Made by a program: the position numbers and the translations under genes. A model generated the notes under the pieces. It did no database searches and was not told the origin of the DNA. It worked only from the letters and a program-made list of their open reading frames with translations. From Paenibacillus lactis (GTDB lineage: Bacteria > Bacillota > Bacilli > Paenibacillales > Paenibacillaceae), in the NCBI RefSeq assembly GCF_017873605.1, contig NZ_JAGGKI010000011.1:62001-126000 (forward strand): 64,000 nt of DNA, in the 5' to 3' direction. Below, piece by piece: positions 26,486-35,269 of the stretch. Positions within the stretch are counted from its first letter, which is position 1, and each line of letters begins with the position of its first letter.

Positions 26486-27942
26486 GCGGAAGCCCCCTTT
26501 CTTCGTTCCTTCACTTTCCGAAGCCTGGATGCGGCAAATATCCCGATTCCGGCCAAGAACAGCATGGTCATGATCAACGGAAAATGTTCCCTCATGACCG
26601 CTTTGCGGTATAGCAGGAATGCTTTCGAATAGTTTTTCTGATCCAAGCTGCGTTTGAAATGCATCATGGCACCCTTATAATCGCCTTGACGAAGCAAGGC
26701 TTTGCCGATCCCCGCATAGGCGAATTCCAGATTGGCATTCATGGCGATCGTTCGATTAAACAACGCAAAAGCGGTCTCTTCCTCGCCACGATAGTAGCTT
26801 TTGACGGCTTCATTCAGCGTTCGACCGTATTCGGTCGTTCGGAAGACGGTAATTTCGCCAAGCGCTTTATCCAATACAAGAAAATCCTCGCCGATTCGGT
26901 CGATGGCGGCCGGCGTATGAAATTGGCCCATTTGGTTCCCCAGCCCGCCGAATACGTACATCAGATGTCCGTCCCCGTTGTAAGTGAACACCCGTCCCCG
27001 CTTGCCATCGAGAATGGAGTATATCTCGCTGTCGGTAACATCGATGTCGATCAGCTTAGAAGGACCTTCGCTGCTGAGGTAAAGAATGTCGCCCTGCGGG
27101 TCGGAATACCCCGTTCTTCTTAAAATATCGCTGCCTTGCGCATTAAGCTTCTTAATGTTATTTCCCCACTGGTCCCCGTTCGTGGCATAGATGAACCCTT
27201 CCGAGTCAATATCCAGATTCGTAAACTCCGTAGGCGTAAACATGACCATCTGACTGCGCTGCGCCTTGGTCGAGATTTGCTTCCAGAAATATTCGATCGG
27301 ATCGATATAAACGCGATTCGCGCCGATGAAGGTAGTAAACGCCCCTTCGGCATCGAATTCCATGAAACCGTCAAACACGCCGGCAGCCATGATGTAAGTT
27401 CGCTGCGCATGGTCCATGACGACCCGGACGGGTTCGAATTTAAACGAATCCTGCAGTAGCTCCGACTCCGGCGAATCGATGATCTTGATCAGTTGAAAAT
27501 CCGAATCCAAGTGAACCACCCGTTTGTTTCCAGTGTCCGCTACGAGCACCTCGCCGTCATCAGTCACGAAGATTCCTTGCGGTTGTAGAAATGTATCCGG
27601 CTCGCCCTCTCTTGTGAAGGAATCCACGGTGGTTACCAGCTTTAGATCATGGTCCAGCACAACGATCCGATTGTTGCCGGAATCCAGCACGTATACGCGA
27701 TTGTCGGCGGTGACGTGAAGATCGCTCGGCTCTTGGAAAGCACCCGTCCCCAGATCCGAGCCGCTTATCAATTCAGTCGCCACATAAGCGGCCGGCGCTG
27801 CTGCAGCATCGCCCCAATAAGAATAAATATAGGAGTCCGAGGCGCTCTCGGCGCTTACGTTCCCCGCTCCTGCCCCAACCCCCAATAAGCAGCAGATCAT
27901 GATGAGGAGAGGCGTTTTCAGTTTGCGCAAGCTGTTCATCAA
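26482..27942 (-). CDS. Exported NHL-repeat / TPR protein with C-terminal membrane helix
   Basis: The longer open frame to 28167 has no ribosome site. I place the start at TTG 27942 (or ATG 27939) behind AAAGGAGG, giving about 486 residues. A signal peptide (TPLLIMICCLLGVGAGAGN) is followed by six-bladed-propeller NHL repeats, about residues 55-360 (SDLHVTADNRVYVLDSGNNRIVVLD, GIFVTDDGEVLVADTGNKRVVHLD). Then come TPR-like repeats (about 375-440: FNRTIAMNANLEFAYAGIGKALLRQGDY) and a helix near 455-475. The protein is probably anchored with the propeller outside. The role is unknown; a sensing or assembly role in the transport complex is suggested by context. Confidence 0.78.
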   Translation of the reverse strand: MMNSLRKLKTPLLIMICCLLGVGAGAGNVSAESASDSYIYSYWGDAAAAPAAYVATELISGSDLGTGAFQEPSDLHVTADNRVYVLDSGNNRIVVLDHDLKLVTTVDSFTREGEPDTFLQPQGIFVTDDGEVLVADTGNKRVVHLDSDFQLIKIIDSPESELLQDSFKFEPVRVVMDHAQRTYIMAAGVFDGFMEFDAEGAFTTFIGANRVYIDPIEYFWKQISTKAQRSQMVMFTPTEFTNLDIDSEGFIYATNGDQWGNNIKKLNAQGSDILRRTGYSDPQGDILYLSSEGPSKLIDIDVTDSEIYSILDGKRGRVFTYNGDGHLMYVFGGLGNQMGQFHTPAAIDRIGEDFLVLDKALGEITVFRTTEYGRTLNEAVKSYYRGEEETAFALFNRTIAMNANLEFAYAGIGKALLRQGDYKGAMMHFKRSLDQKNYSKAFLLYRKAVMREHFPLIMTMLFLAGIGIFAASRLRKVKERRKGASA

Positions 27943-27959
27943 TCTGACATGCCTCCTTT

Positions 27960-28835
27960 CTAGTCCTTCATCCCTGAAGTGGCCATCGTCTGCATGACAC
28001 TGCTCTGGGAGATGATAAAGAGCGTAATGGGAACGATCATCAGGAGCAGTGAAACAGCCGCGCCGACGCCGGCTCTTGCGATTCCGCCTTCCGTGATCTG
28101 TCCGAGCGCGAAATGTAACGTCTTCAGATGCTCGCTGTAAATGAAGCTGCCCCCATCGCTGCCCCAAAGTGCCGGAAATTGTAAAATCATTAGCGTCAGC
28201 CAGGCAGGCTTCACGTTCGGCATCACAATGGACCAGTAAATCCGATATTCGCTGGCCCCGTCGATTTTGGCTGCCTCAAGCAGGGCATCGGGAATCTGCT
28301 CCATGAATTGCTTCATCAGAAACAGCCCAAGCGGAAATGCCAAGGAAGGCACGATGATGGAGGCATGCGTATTGATCCAACCCAGCCAAGACATGACCAT
28401 ATAGTTGGGGATCGCCGTAACATGGGGCGAAAACATCAAGGCGAGCACCACAATCGAAAACAGCGCCCTTGAGCCGGGAAACCGGTATTTGGCCAGCGGA
28501 TAGGCTGCTGCAGACGCCAGCAGGATATGTCCAGCCGTGCCAATGATGGTGATCAACAGCGTGTTTGCGAAATAACGCGATAAGGGTACCCACGAATTCC
28601 CCATTAACACCATCAAATCCAGGAAATTATCCATCGTCGGATTGTTCACGAAGAACCGCGGAGGGAATATGAACAATTCGTCCAGCGGTTTGAATGCGTT
28701 GTTCACCGCGTAAATCAAGGGCAATGCCATGAAGGCTCCGAACAAGGCGAGCAGCGCAAACAGCAAAATGCTAACGGGCAAAGAACGGTTCAGCGTTCTC
28801 GGCAGCCGGAAATATCGAATCATTTTCGCAGCCAA
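27960..28835 (-). CDS. Carbohydrate ABC transporter permease (MalG type), first pair
   Basis: This 291-residue six-helix protein has the EAA loop LLEAAKIDGASEYRIYWSIVMPNVKPAW. It starts 2 nt after its partner's stop. It belongs to the CUT1 importer family and needs an ATPase encoded elsewhere. With the partner it forms the first of two permease pairs in the same operon. Confidence 0.9.
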   Translation of the reverse strand: MAAKMIRYFRLPRTLNRSLPVSILLFALLALFGAFMALPLIYAVNNAFKPLDELFIFPPRFFVNNPTMDNFLDLMVLMGNSWVPLSRYFANTLLITIIGTAGHILLASAAAYPLAKYRFPGSRALFSIVVLALMFSPHVTAIPNYMVMSWLGWINTHASIIVPSLAFPLGLFLMKQFMEQIPDALLEAAKIDGASEYRIYWSIVMPNVKPAWLTLMILQFPALWGSDGGSFIYSEHLKTLHFALGQITEGGIARAGVGAAVSLLLMIVPITLFIISQSSVMQTMATSGMKD

Positions 28836-28837
28836 CG

Positions 28838-29797
28838 TTACTCACCTATCCTTCTCAACATTTTTTGCGTTAATTTGTTGGTTCCGACCATCAGCAAGAA
28901 CAGGAACGTCGCAATGGCCGATGCGTAGCCGAGTTCGAAGCGGATCGTGCCGAAGTCCATCAGATGGGTGACAATGGTGTGCGCCGCATAGTTAACGCTC
29001 GGAAACCCGGCGAGCGCGATGGAGATATCCGCGACCGCGAATGCGGTTGTGATCTGCATCACGGCCCCGAACATCAGCTGCGGCCTCATGGACGGCAGCG
29101 TAATATACCAGAGCTCCTGCCAGCGATTCTTGATGCCGTCCATCGCCCCCGCTTCGATCAGCGACTTGTCGATCGTTTGCAGGCCGGCGATAAACGCCAA
29201 AAAGCTGGTGCCCAGGCTCAGCCAAAGCTGTACGATAATCACGATCCATAGAATATAGTTTTCATTCAGGAGCCATTGAATCGGTTCCAGGATAAAGCCG
29301 GCCTTCATCAGAAACCCGTTTAAATACCCATAGCTGTCACCTGAGAAGATGATGAGCCAAATGAAGTAAACGTTGCCCGATATCGATGGCGCATAAAAGA
29401 CCAACGTCATGAACGCCCGCACTTTGGGCGACAATTCATTAATGATCCATGCGAATACAAAACAGGCGATATAACTGACGGGACCGGTAATGACGGCGAA
29501 CATCAGCGTATTCTTCAAGGCGATCATAAAGATATCATCATTCAGAAACAGCCTCGAATAATTTTGCCAACCGACGAATCTCGGAAATTCCAGCATGTTG
29601 AAATAGAAGAAACTTAGGGCAAAGGAAAAGACCACCGGAATGACCGTAAACAGAAAGAAAATAATCATATACGGACTCATCAGCAAATAATAGTGCTTGC
29701 TTCGCTTCAACTCTTTTATGAAAGAGACCCAACGGCTGTTCTTCTGCACATTCGCTTTGGGGCTCTTTACGGTTTGAATTACTGGTTCTCCTTGCAT
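28838..29797 (-). CDS. Carbohydrate ABC transporter permease (MalF type), first pair
   Basis: The 319-residue protein has a cytoplasmic N-terminal tail of about 40 residues and six helices. Its EAA loop is slightly unusual (IEAGAMDGIKNRWQELWYITLPSMRP, with Gly for the second Ala and an extra residue after DG). It follows the large solute-binding fusion by 20 nt, so that protein is the likely docking partner. Confidence 0.9.
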   Translation of the reverse strand: MQGEPVIQTVKSPKANVQKNSRWVSFIKELKRSKHYYLLMSPYMIIFFLFTVIPVVFSFALSFFYFNMLEFPRFVGWQNYSRLFLNDDIFMIALKNTLMFAVITGPVSYIACFVFAWIINELSPKVRAFMTLVFYAPSISGNVYFIWLIIFSGDSYGYLNGFLMKAGFILEPIQWLLNENYILWIVIIVQLWLSLGTSFLAFIAGLQTIDKSLIEAGAMDGIKNRWQELWYITLPSMRPQLMFGAVMQITTAFAVADISIALAGFPSVNYAAHTIVTHLMDFGTIRFELGYASAIATFLFLLMVGTNKLTQKMLRRIGE

Positions 29798-29817
29798 TGA
29801 CTACCGCACCTCCCCTG

Positions 29818-32709
29818 TTAATATGGCAAATTGAACTCCTTCCGCTTGATCTCGATTTCATCGTTAATGTACAAAATATAATCGGATAAGGCTTCGCGCG
29901 GATTTTCGCTGGCATTTACCACTTTCCTGAAAGCATTGTCCAAATGCCGGCCTGTGAAATATCCTCCGGGCACCTGCGGAATGCCTCGTACCCACCGCCA
30001 TTGGTTATCCAAATTCCGATAATCCTTCACCGGCCATGGCAGCTCCTCCAGCGCTTCGATGTTGGCCGTCGGATAGCGGGCAGCCTCTCCCATCAAGCCT
30101 TCCATCTCTCGACCATACGCAATTTGCGTCTCCTTGTCGGTCCACCACTTCAGAAATTCCCAAGCGGCCGCTTTGCTCTTCGAATTTTGAAGCAGCATGA
30201 CGGCTGTCGTATGGCTGGCAACCTCGTGGTTCACGGTACCGTCCTCGCGTTCAGTCCCCGGCACAATCGTGAAATCCCACAGCCCCTTAATCTCGGGGGC
30301 CATGACCGTCAGCATGTTGTACGTCGTGTAATCCGCAATCCCGATCGGCATTTCCCCGGTCCGGAAACGGTTCGGGAAATCCGCTTGCAGCGGGAACTTG
30401 TAGCTGGTATAGAACTGCGTCCACTTCTTGAATGCCTCCATGGAGATATCCGAGTCGAGTGCACTCTTCGTATCGTTATCGCGGTAAAACTGCCCGCCGT
30501 TCTGGTACAGCAGCATCGCGAACGTCGCATTCGGGACCAGGCTTGCGTTGGTGGCTTCCAGCGGCAAATAAAATTGCATGTTGTGCTTCTGAAGCACGGA
30601 AATCAAGTCATAGATTTCTTGCCAGGTCGCGGGCGGCTTCAAGCCAAGTTCCTCCAAAATATCCTTGCGATAAAACAACATCGGGAAGGTCTGCTGCTCA
30701 GGCAAGGCGTAAACCCCGCCGTTATATTTGTACGGCTCCAGCCCGCTGTCGCGGAATCGGGTGACCACCTCTTCGAAATCATCGAATTTCGTTAAATCGG
30801 CTGCAGCGCCCCTCATCGCGTAGTTGACCGGCACGTCCTCGCCGATTTGCATGGCGACATCCGGACCTTCACCGGCAAGCGTGGCTGGCAGAAGGATATT
30901 TCCCGGAACAAGCCGGAGATGCACCGGAATACCCGACTCAGGCGTAAACGTGTCGTCGATCAATGCTTTCAGTACTTGCGCCTGATCGCGTCCGGTCGTT
31001 ATCCACACGGTAATGGCATCTTCTTCATCGCCGGCGTTCCCGATGGTGTCATAATCTTCCGTATACGAAGCTGCGTAAGCGCCTAACTCATGGCCCGCGA
31101 CCTCGAAAAACGACGCGTCCGGTTTGGGCAGCTTGCGATCCGGCGAATGAACGATTAGATAATCAAGCGAGATAGGCTGCTCTTTAATCTGCAGCATCCA
31201 GGTTCCGAGACCGCCCACGTTCACCTTATACGTGTCCAAGCGCTTGGCGACGGTTTCGGGATTTTCGGCGAGCTCGTTCAGCTGGTGCACCATTGAGTGC
31301 AGAACGGCCACCTTGTCGCTTCGCTCGCCTGTCGCTTCTTCCAGGTAATCGGCCACGCTTTGAATGATTTCGGCCTGCTCGGTGAACACCTCCACCATAT
31401 CCGGAATCCGCTTCTCCAATTGATAATCCCGGAACGGATCCGGCGTATTGGAGGTGATCATTAGTATTTTGCGGTACATTTCGTTCAGTTCCAGCACGCT
31501 GGATTCTATCGTCTGCAAGAGCGGCGCGATCTCGCCAAGAGACACCATCATTCGGATCTGATGCGTCCCTTTGGTGAAATGGAATAAATAAGGTTCTTCC
31601 TCGCCCAGCACGTTCATTTGCCAATCGCGGTCATAATGAAAGCGGATTCGTTTCATTTCCTCAAAGGGAAACTCCCCGTCGATCATAAGGCTTCGTGTGG
31701 CAAATACGCCCCGGAGCTGGTCCTGCTTTTGCTTCAAGGCGATTTGGTACAAACCGTCTTCTTCCACCTCGAACTCCCATTCGATCCATTGCCCCGGCAG
31801 CTTCCAGTTAACGCCTCCGATGGTGTTGATTCTGATTTTGGAAACGTCGTACGGCTCAACGGTCGGGCTGGATCTGTCGGATGTAGGATACAAGGTCGGC
31901 GACGATTTCCGCTTGGCATCCTCCGCCTGGATCAGAATGTACTGATCCCGGGTCGGCTCCAAGCCCTCGGACTCATATTCATTCGCCAGCTCCTCGTATG
32001 TTCTCAAGGCATGATCCTGGTACAGCTCGATATAATCAATGGCCATCGGCTCCCGCAAGGACGTTAGCGTAAGCTTCTGCTTGCCCTTGTCAAAATAAAA
32101 GGAATACGGCTCATCATAGTAGCCGTACCGATCGGAGAGCGGCGCAAGCTGCCAGGAAGGCTGCTCGATCTGCCTTGGCCGCAGATCGTTTCCGCGGTTA
32201 TCCTGCCTGATTTCCTCGTCCCGGTTTCCCCATACTCTGTCGAATAGCACGATATCCGCTCCCTTGAAAGGCACCTTGTCATTGATAGAGAATTGCCTTT
32301 CGATCGCCGAGCTCTTCCCTTCAATCGGATAATATCGGATCCGGACATGGTATAAGCCCGGTTCTTCCACGTTCAAGTCCCATGAGATAGAGCCTGCCTC
32401 TGGCGTGATCACGGATTTCCCTTCGGAGCCGTGTAATTTCTCCGCGATCTCGAATCCCTCCCCGGAGGTTGATACAAAGGACTCGCCTTCGATGCGGACG
32501 ATGCGGTCCGGGCGGCTCGCCGATGCATGGGCGTCTAAATACTGGCTGTACCCGTCCTGCCCTTCCGTTTCTATGACCGCTTCAAAGTCGGAGATCGCTT
32601 GAACGAAGCCTTGGTTTGTCGATTTCGAAGGGTAGAAGGCCCATAGAGACAAAAAAAATAGGACGATGACAAGTATGGCGCTACCGAAACGCTTCTTCCT
32701 GGTGTTCAA
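29818..32709 (-). CDS. Membrane-anchored solute-binding protein fused to two beta-sandwich (CBM-like) domains
   Basis: I choose the TTG at 32709, eight bases after GGGAGG. The longer frame to 32763 would run into a strong hairpin. The 963-residue protein has an N-terminal helix (about 10-28) with no lipobox. Two related beta-sandwich domains follow at about 60-235 and 255-415 (RIVRIEGESF, ISWDLNVEEPGLYHVRIRYY; ILIQAEDAKRK, IEWEFEVEEDGLYQIALKQ). A helical linker covers about 420-525, and a full solute-binding protein of about 400 residues follows (ITVWITTGRDQAQVLKALID onward, including PATWQEIYDLISVL). Ordinary solute-binding proteins have 420-560 residues, so this is an unusual fusion. It probably docks on the permease pair downstream. 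Confidence 0.85.
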   Translation of the reverse strand: MNTRKKRFGSAILVIVLFFLSLWAFYPSKSTNQGFVQAISDFEAVIETEGQDGYSQYLDAHASASRPDRIVRIEGESFVSTSGEGFEIAEKLHGSEGKSVITPEAGSISWDLNVEEPGLYHVRIRYYPIEGKSSAIERQFSINDKVPFKGADIVLFDRVWGNRDEEIRQDNRGNDLRPRQIEQPSWQLAPLSDRYGYYDEPYSFYFDKGKQKLTLTSLREPMAIDYIELYQDHALRTYEELANEYESEGLEPTRDQYILIQAEDAKRKSSPTLYPTSDRSSPTVEPYDVSKIRINTIGGVNWKLPGQWIEWEFEVEEDGLYQIALKQKQDQLRGVFATRSLMIDGEFPFEEMKRIRFHYDRDWQMNVLGEEEPYLFHFTKGTHQIRMMVSLGEIAPLLQTIESSVLELNEMYRKILMITSNTPDPFRDYQLEKRIPDMVEVFTEQAEIIQSVADYLEEATGERSDKVAVLHSMVHQLNELAENPETVAKRLDTYKVNVGGLGTWMLQIKEQPISLDYLIVHSPDRKLPKPDASFFEVAGHELGAYAASYTEDYDTIGNAGDEEDAITVWITTGRDQAQVLKALIDDTFTPESGIPVHLRLVPGNILLPATLAGEGPDVAMQIGEDVPVNYAMRGAAADLTKFDDFEEVVTRFRDSGLEPYKYNGGVYALPEQQTFPMLFYRKDILEELGLKPPATWQEIYDLISVLQKHNMQFYLPLEATNASLVPNATFAMLLYQNGGQFYRDNDTKSALDSDISMEAFKKWTQFYTSYKFPLQADFPNRFRTGEMPIGIADYTTYNMLTVMAPEIKGLWDFTIVPGTEREDGTVNHEVASHTTAVMLLQNSKSKAAAWEFLKWWTDKETQIAYGREMEGLMGEAARYPTANIEALEELPWPVKDYRNLDNQWRWVRGIPQVPGGYFTGRHLDNAFRKVVNASENPREALSDYILYINDEIEIKRKEFNLPY

Positions 32710-32747
32710 TTTCTCTCCCTCCCATACGGTTAATCCATCCAATGACA

Positions 32748-32779
32748 GTCCCTGCCGCAGCAATGCGCTGCGCAGGGAC
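32748..32779 (-). other. Intercistronic stem-loop after the first solute-binding gene
   Basis: GTCCCTGC-GCAGC pairs with GCTGC-GCAGGGAC (one bulge, five-base loop). No T-run follows, so it is not a classical terminator. Such loops after a binding-protein gene usually protect its mRNA or lower downstream expression. Confidence 0.65.
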
Positions 32780-32806
32780 GATCGGTTCTTCGGCTAATGT
32801 TCAAGG

Positions 32807-34204
32807 TTACTTGCCATATACTTCGTCAATAGCCGCTTGGAACGTTGACTTGTATTTCTCAACAACGGTGGAAACGGATATTCCTTCATTCAGCTCGCCG
32901 ACGAATTCCCAATATGGAAGTTTCGGAAAGGAGCCATGTTCCAGCACGATCAGGTTAGGCGCAGCCAGTCGCGCGTTGTTAAGGTCGTCCTCTGTCGAAA
33001 ACACGGTCTCATAATCGGCTTGGTCCGGATACTCATATATGGAATCGATGTCATTGATCTTCTCCCAAATATATAAGAGCTGCTCCGGATTCTCGACTGA
33101 TTTCGGAATCGCCAACGCCTGATATGCACCTTCCAAGGTATGGTAGGTTGTCGCGTTCGGTCCTTTCGGGAACGGTACGAAGCCGATATCGAAATCCGGC
33201 ATATCCGTCTTGATTCCGCCAAGCTCATATAGTGCCCCTGCATACATTAACGTGTTGCCTTGGCGGAAAAACTGGCTCGGCTCCCTCCAATCGCCGCCTT
33301 CCGTCGGTCTGGCGATCTTCTCCGTAGCCAACCGGGAAACAAAGTTCAGGGCTTCCAATGTCGCGGGATCTTCAAGTGTCTGTTTGTTCTCTTTTGTAAG
33401 CCCGGTGTTGTTGGAATAAAGTGCATGCTCGATCAGGGATGAATTCGCGAGGCCCCAGGTATCTAACTTTCCGTCATTGTTTGTATCCTTATTCGAATCC
33501 TTGGCCACTTGAATAAACGTGTCCCAGTTCCATTGATCCTCATTCACATAATCCTGAAGCGGCTTTAAGCCCAGTTGATTCATAAGCGTACGGTTATAGA
33601 AAATGCCTTGGACAGTGTTTCCACGGGTCTCGCTAAACCCATAGCCTCTGCCTTCGTAAGTGAAGATTTGATTCGATGCCAATTGATCGAAAGCCCGAAC
33701 GTTTTTCGTATACTCATCGATCGGCCAAAGTAAGTCCTGTTTGACAAGCGCCGGAATCGTATAGTTTTTGCCCAATCGTACGATATCGCCGATCGGCTCG
33801 CCGGCTAACAGGGAAGCCGTAACTTTCTCTTGGTATTCGCCGAAGTCGATGGCGATATATTCGATTTTGAAATTATGCTTCTCCATGAGCGCATCCAAAT
33901 TCTTCTTTTTTGCAATCTCGTCCGGATTCCTTTCCTGATTCGTCATATCCCACCAAGAGACGACTTTAATCGTCTTACCGCCTAAATCGAAATCCATTTC
34001 CGGCGTTCTGTAAACTTCCTCCTCCTCCCCTCCGCTGTTTTCCGTCTCGCCAGGTTCCTTCGACGTCTCGTTTTCAGTGCCGCTATTCGTCTCCGATTCC
34101 ACGGTTTCTTGGGTGCCGCTGCTTGGGTTACCCGAGCCTCCGCTGCAGGCTGCAAGCAGCAGAACCAATCCTAATAACAGAACCAATAATTTGCGAACAC
34201 GCAT
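32807..34204 (-). CDS. Extracellular solute-binding lipoprotein, first gene of nine-gene operon
   Basis: The 465-residue protein starts behind GAGGGGG and has a lipoprotein signal (LLVLLLGLVLLLAAC). An acidic Ser/Thr/Glu-rich linker covers about 22-65. The binding domain is of CUT1 type (IKVVSWWDMTNQERNPDEIA, IVRLGKNYTIPALVKQDLL, GIFYNRTLMNQLGLKPL). It is the promoter-proximal gene and is followed by a stem-loop, which fits the usual excess of binding protein over permeases. The ligand is not evident, but the promoter is shared in design with the xylanase operon, so a xylan-derived oligosaccharide is the best guess. Confidence 0.92.
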   Translation of the reverse strand: MRVRKLLVLLLGLVLLLAACSGGSGNPSSGTQETVESETNSGTENETSKEPGETENSGGEEEEVYRTPEMDFDLGGKTIKVVSWWDMTNQERNPDEIAKKKNLDALMEKHNFKIEYIAIDFGEYQEKVTASLLAGEPIGDIVRLGKNYTIPALVKQDLLWPIDEYTKNVRAFDQLASNQIFTYEGRGYGFSETRGNTVQGIFYNRTLMNQLGLKPLQDYVNEDQWNWDTFIQVAKDSNKDTNNDGKLDTWGLANSSLIEHALYSNNTGLTKENKQTLEDPATLEALNFVSRLATEKIARPTEGGDWREPSQFFRQGNTLMYAGALYELGGIKTDMPDFDIGFVPFPKGPNATTYHTLEGAYQALAIPKSVENPEQLLYIWEKINDIDSIYEYPDQADYETVFSTEDDLNNARLAAPNLIVLEHGSFPKLPYWEFVGELNEGISVSTVVEKYKSTFQAAIDEVYGK

Positions 34205-34249
34205 CTTTAATCCCCCTCAACGTTTGATGTTTGGTCCAGATTCATCCAA

Positions 34250-34278
34250 AGTTTAGCGCTTACATTTCCATGCAACAA
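34250..34278 (-). promoter_or_regulatory. Sigma-A-type promoter of the nine-gene transport operon
   Basis: The minus strand reads TTGTTG (34273-34278), 17 bp, TAAACT (34250-34255). About 26 of 30 positions from CAGG before the -35 to CGCTAA match the xylanase-operon promoter at 13,160-13,190. Confidence 0.68.
34251..34264 (-). promoter_or_regulatory. cre-like CcpA site overlapping the -10 of the nine-gene operon
   Basis: TGTAAGCGCTAAAC on the minus strand resembles the cre consensus (two mismatches to WTGNAANCGNWNNCW). Its position relative to the -10 is the same as in the xylanase promoter. Confidence 0.55.
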
Positions 34279-34375
34279 CCTGGGGAAATCGAGATATTCT
34301 ACCCCTGAAACGCTAGAAGGCCGTCTCCTGCAACGGCTTGTCCGCCGAGCTTTTTCAACCCAAGCTTTGCAAGAA

Positions 34376-34439
34376 GTAAAGAACGGTTAGCAATGCAAAG
34401 AAAAGCACATTGTGGAAATGGGGCGCCGGCCAACATAAT
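34376..34439 (+). promoter_or_regulatory. Promoter of pseudo-regulator 2 with tandem AraC-type direct repeat
   Basis: TTGTGG (34410-34415), 18 bp, CATAAT (34434-34439). Upstream are GTAAAGAACGG at 34376 and, 19 bp on, the weaker copy GCAAAGAAAAG. The first half-site and its 16 bp distance to the -35 match the pseudo-regulator 1 promoter. Confidence 0.65.
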
Positions 34440-34452
34440 GTAAGCGTAACCA
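34438..34452 (+). promoter_or_regulatory. cre site at the pseudo-regulator 2 promoter
   Basis: ATGTAAGCGTAACCA is a full match to WTGNAANCGNWNNCW and overlaps the end of the -10 box. A nearly identical box lies at the same place in the module B promoter (42,420-42,434). Confidence 0.7.
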
Positions 34453-34499
34453 ATTTAATGGATATTCCGCTTATCGCAATATATGGGGAGGGAGTCATC

Positions 34500-35195
34500 A
34501 TGTCTAAGTTACTGTATATCAATCTGGGCTGCTGCTCCGATGATGCGCTTCGCCTGCAGGATTGGGGCAAATGCGGGATGAACATGGAAATTTGCGATGA
34601 TGATTCTGAGTCATCGCTGCATCGGATTGAGGAGAACGGCTATTCACTGGCGGTTATCAACATGAACGGCAGCCCCAAGAAAGGGCTGGAGCTGTGCGGC
34701 CGGATCCGGAGGGTAAGCCGTTTGCCCATCATTGTTGTCGAGGATACCATGGAATTTGCCTTCATCCGCAAAGCGCTGCAGCTGCAGGTAAGCGATTACG
34801 TACCCAGCACGTTGCCGGCTGAAGAACTGGTGAAAAGCGTAGCTGCTGTTAACGCGAACCAACGCCGCACTGAGGATGACGTCATTCACAGGGTCAAGGA
34901 ATATGTGGGGAAAAAGCTGCACGAAAATATTACGCTCAAAGACATTTCAAGCAAATTCCATTTCAACCGCTCCTATCTTGGCCAAAAGTTCAAAAACCAT
35001 GAAAATATGAGCTTTAACGAATATTTGTTCATTCAGCGCATGGAAAGAGCGAAAATGCTGCTGGAGCAAACGGATCTGAAGATTTACGAAATTGCGAATG
35101 AGGTGGGCTATACCGAAATCGACTGGTTTTATAAGCGATTTAAATCCTATACCGGCGTAAGCGCGAACGAATATCGGAAGATGGTCGCCTCCTAA
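34500..35195 (+). CDS. AraC-family regulator with degenerate (pseudo-) receiver domain, paralog 2
   Basis: The ATG at 34500 follows GGGGAGGGAG; the frame upstream to 34410 starts inside the promoter. The 231-residue protein has a receiver-like domain (1-120) with N54 at the phosphoacceptor position (LAVINMNGS). It lacks the N-terminal acidic pair (LYINLGCCS) and has Ser/Thr at the conserved Lys (VPSTLPAEEL). The AraC HTH follows (about 130-228: ITLKDISSKFHFNRSYLGQKF, EIANEVGYTEIDWFYKRF, GVSANEYRKM). Both helices match the paralog at 13392 closely, so the DNA sites should be similar. The gene is divergent from the nine-gene operon. Confidence 0.86.
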   Translation: MSKLLYINLGCCSDDALRLQDWGKCGMNMEICDDDSESSLHRIEENGYSLAVINMNGSPKKGLELCGRIRRVSRLPIIVVEDTMEFAFIRKALQLQVSDYVPSTLPAEELVKSVAAVNANQRRTEDDVIHRVKEYVGKKLHENITLKDISSKFHFNRSYLGQKFKNHENMSFNEYLFIQRMERAKMLLEQTDLKIYEIANEVGYTEIDWFYKRFKSYTGVSANEYRKMVAS

Positions 35196-35216
35196 TCTGC
35201 CAGCCCAATGCAAATA

Positions 35217-35239
35217 AGTCCTTGGGTTATCCAAGGACT
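35217..35239. terminator. Hairpin between convergent genes, probable weak bidirectional terminator
   Basis: AGTCCTTGG and CCAAGGACT form a perfect 9 bp stem with a 5-base loop. It lies 22 nt past the pseudo-regulator stop and 31 nt past the yesN stop on the other strand. Neither side has a clear T-run, so termination is less certain. Confidence 0.5.
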
Positions 35240-35269
35240 GCTGCCTGGCCATACGCCTGGTCGCTGCAC

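Noticed and set aside
26482..28167. Longer start for the NHL/TPR protein
   Set aside because: The extra 75 residues are basic low-complexity and overlap the permease gene. The internal start has a strong ribosome site and a signal peptide.
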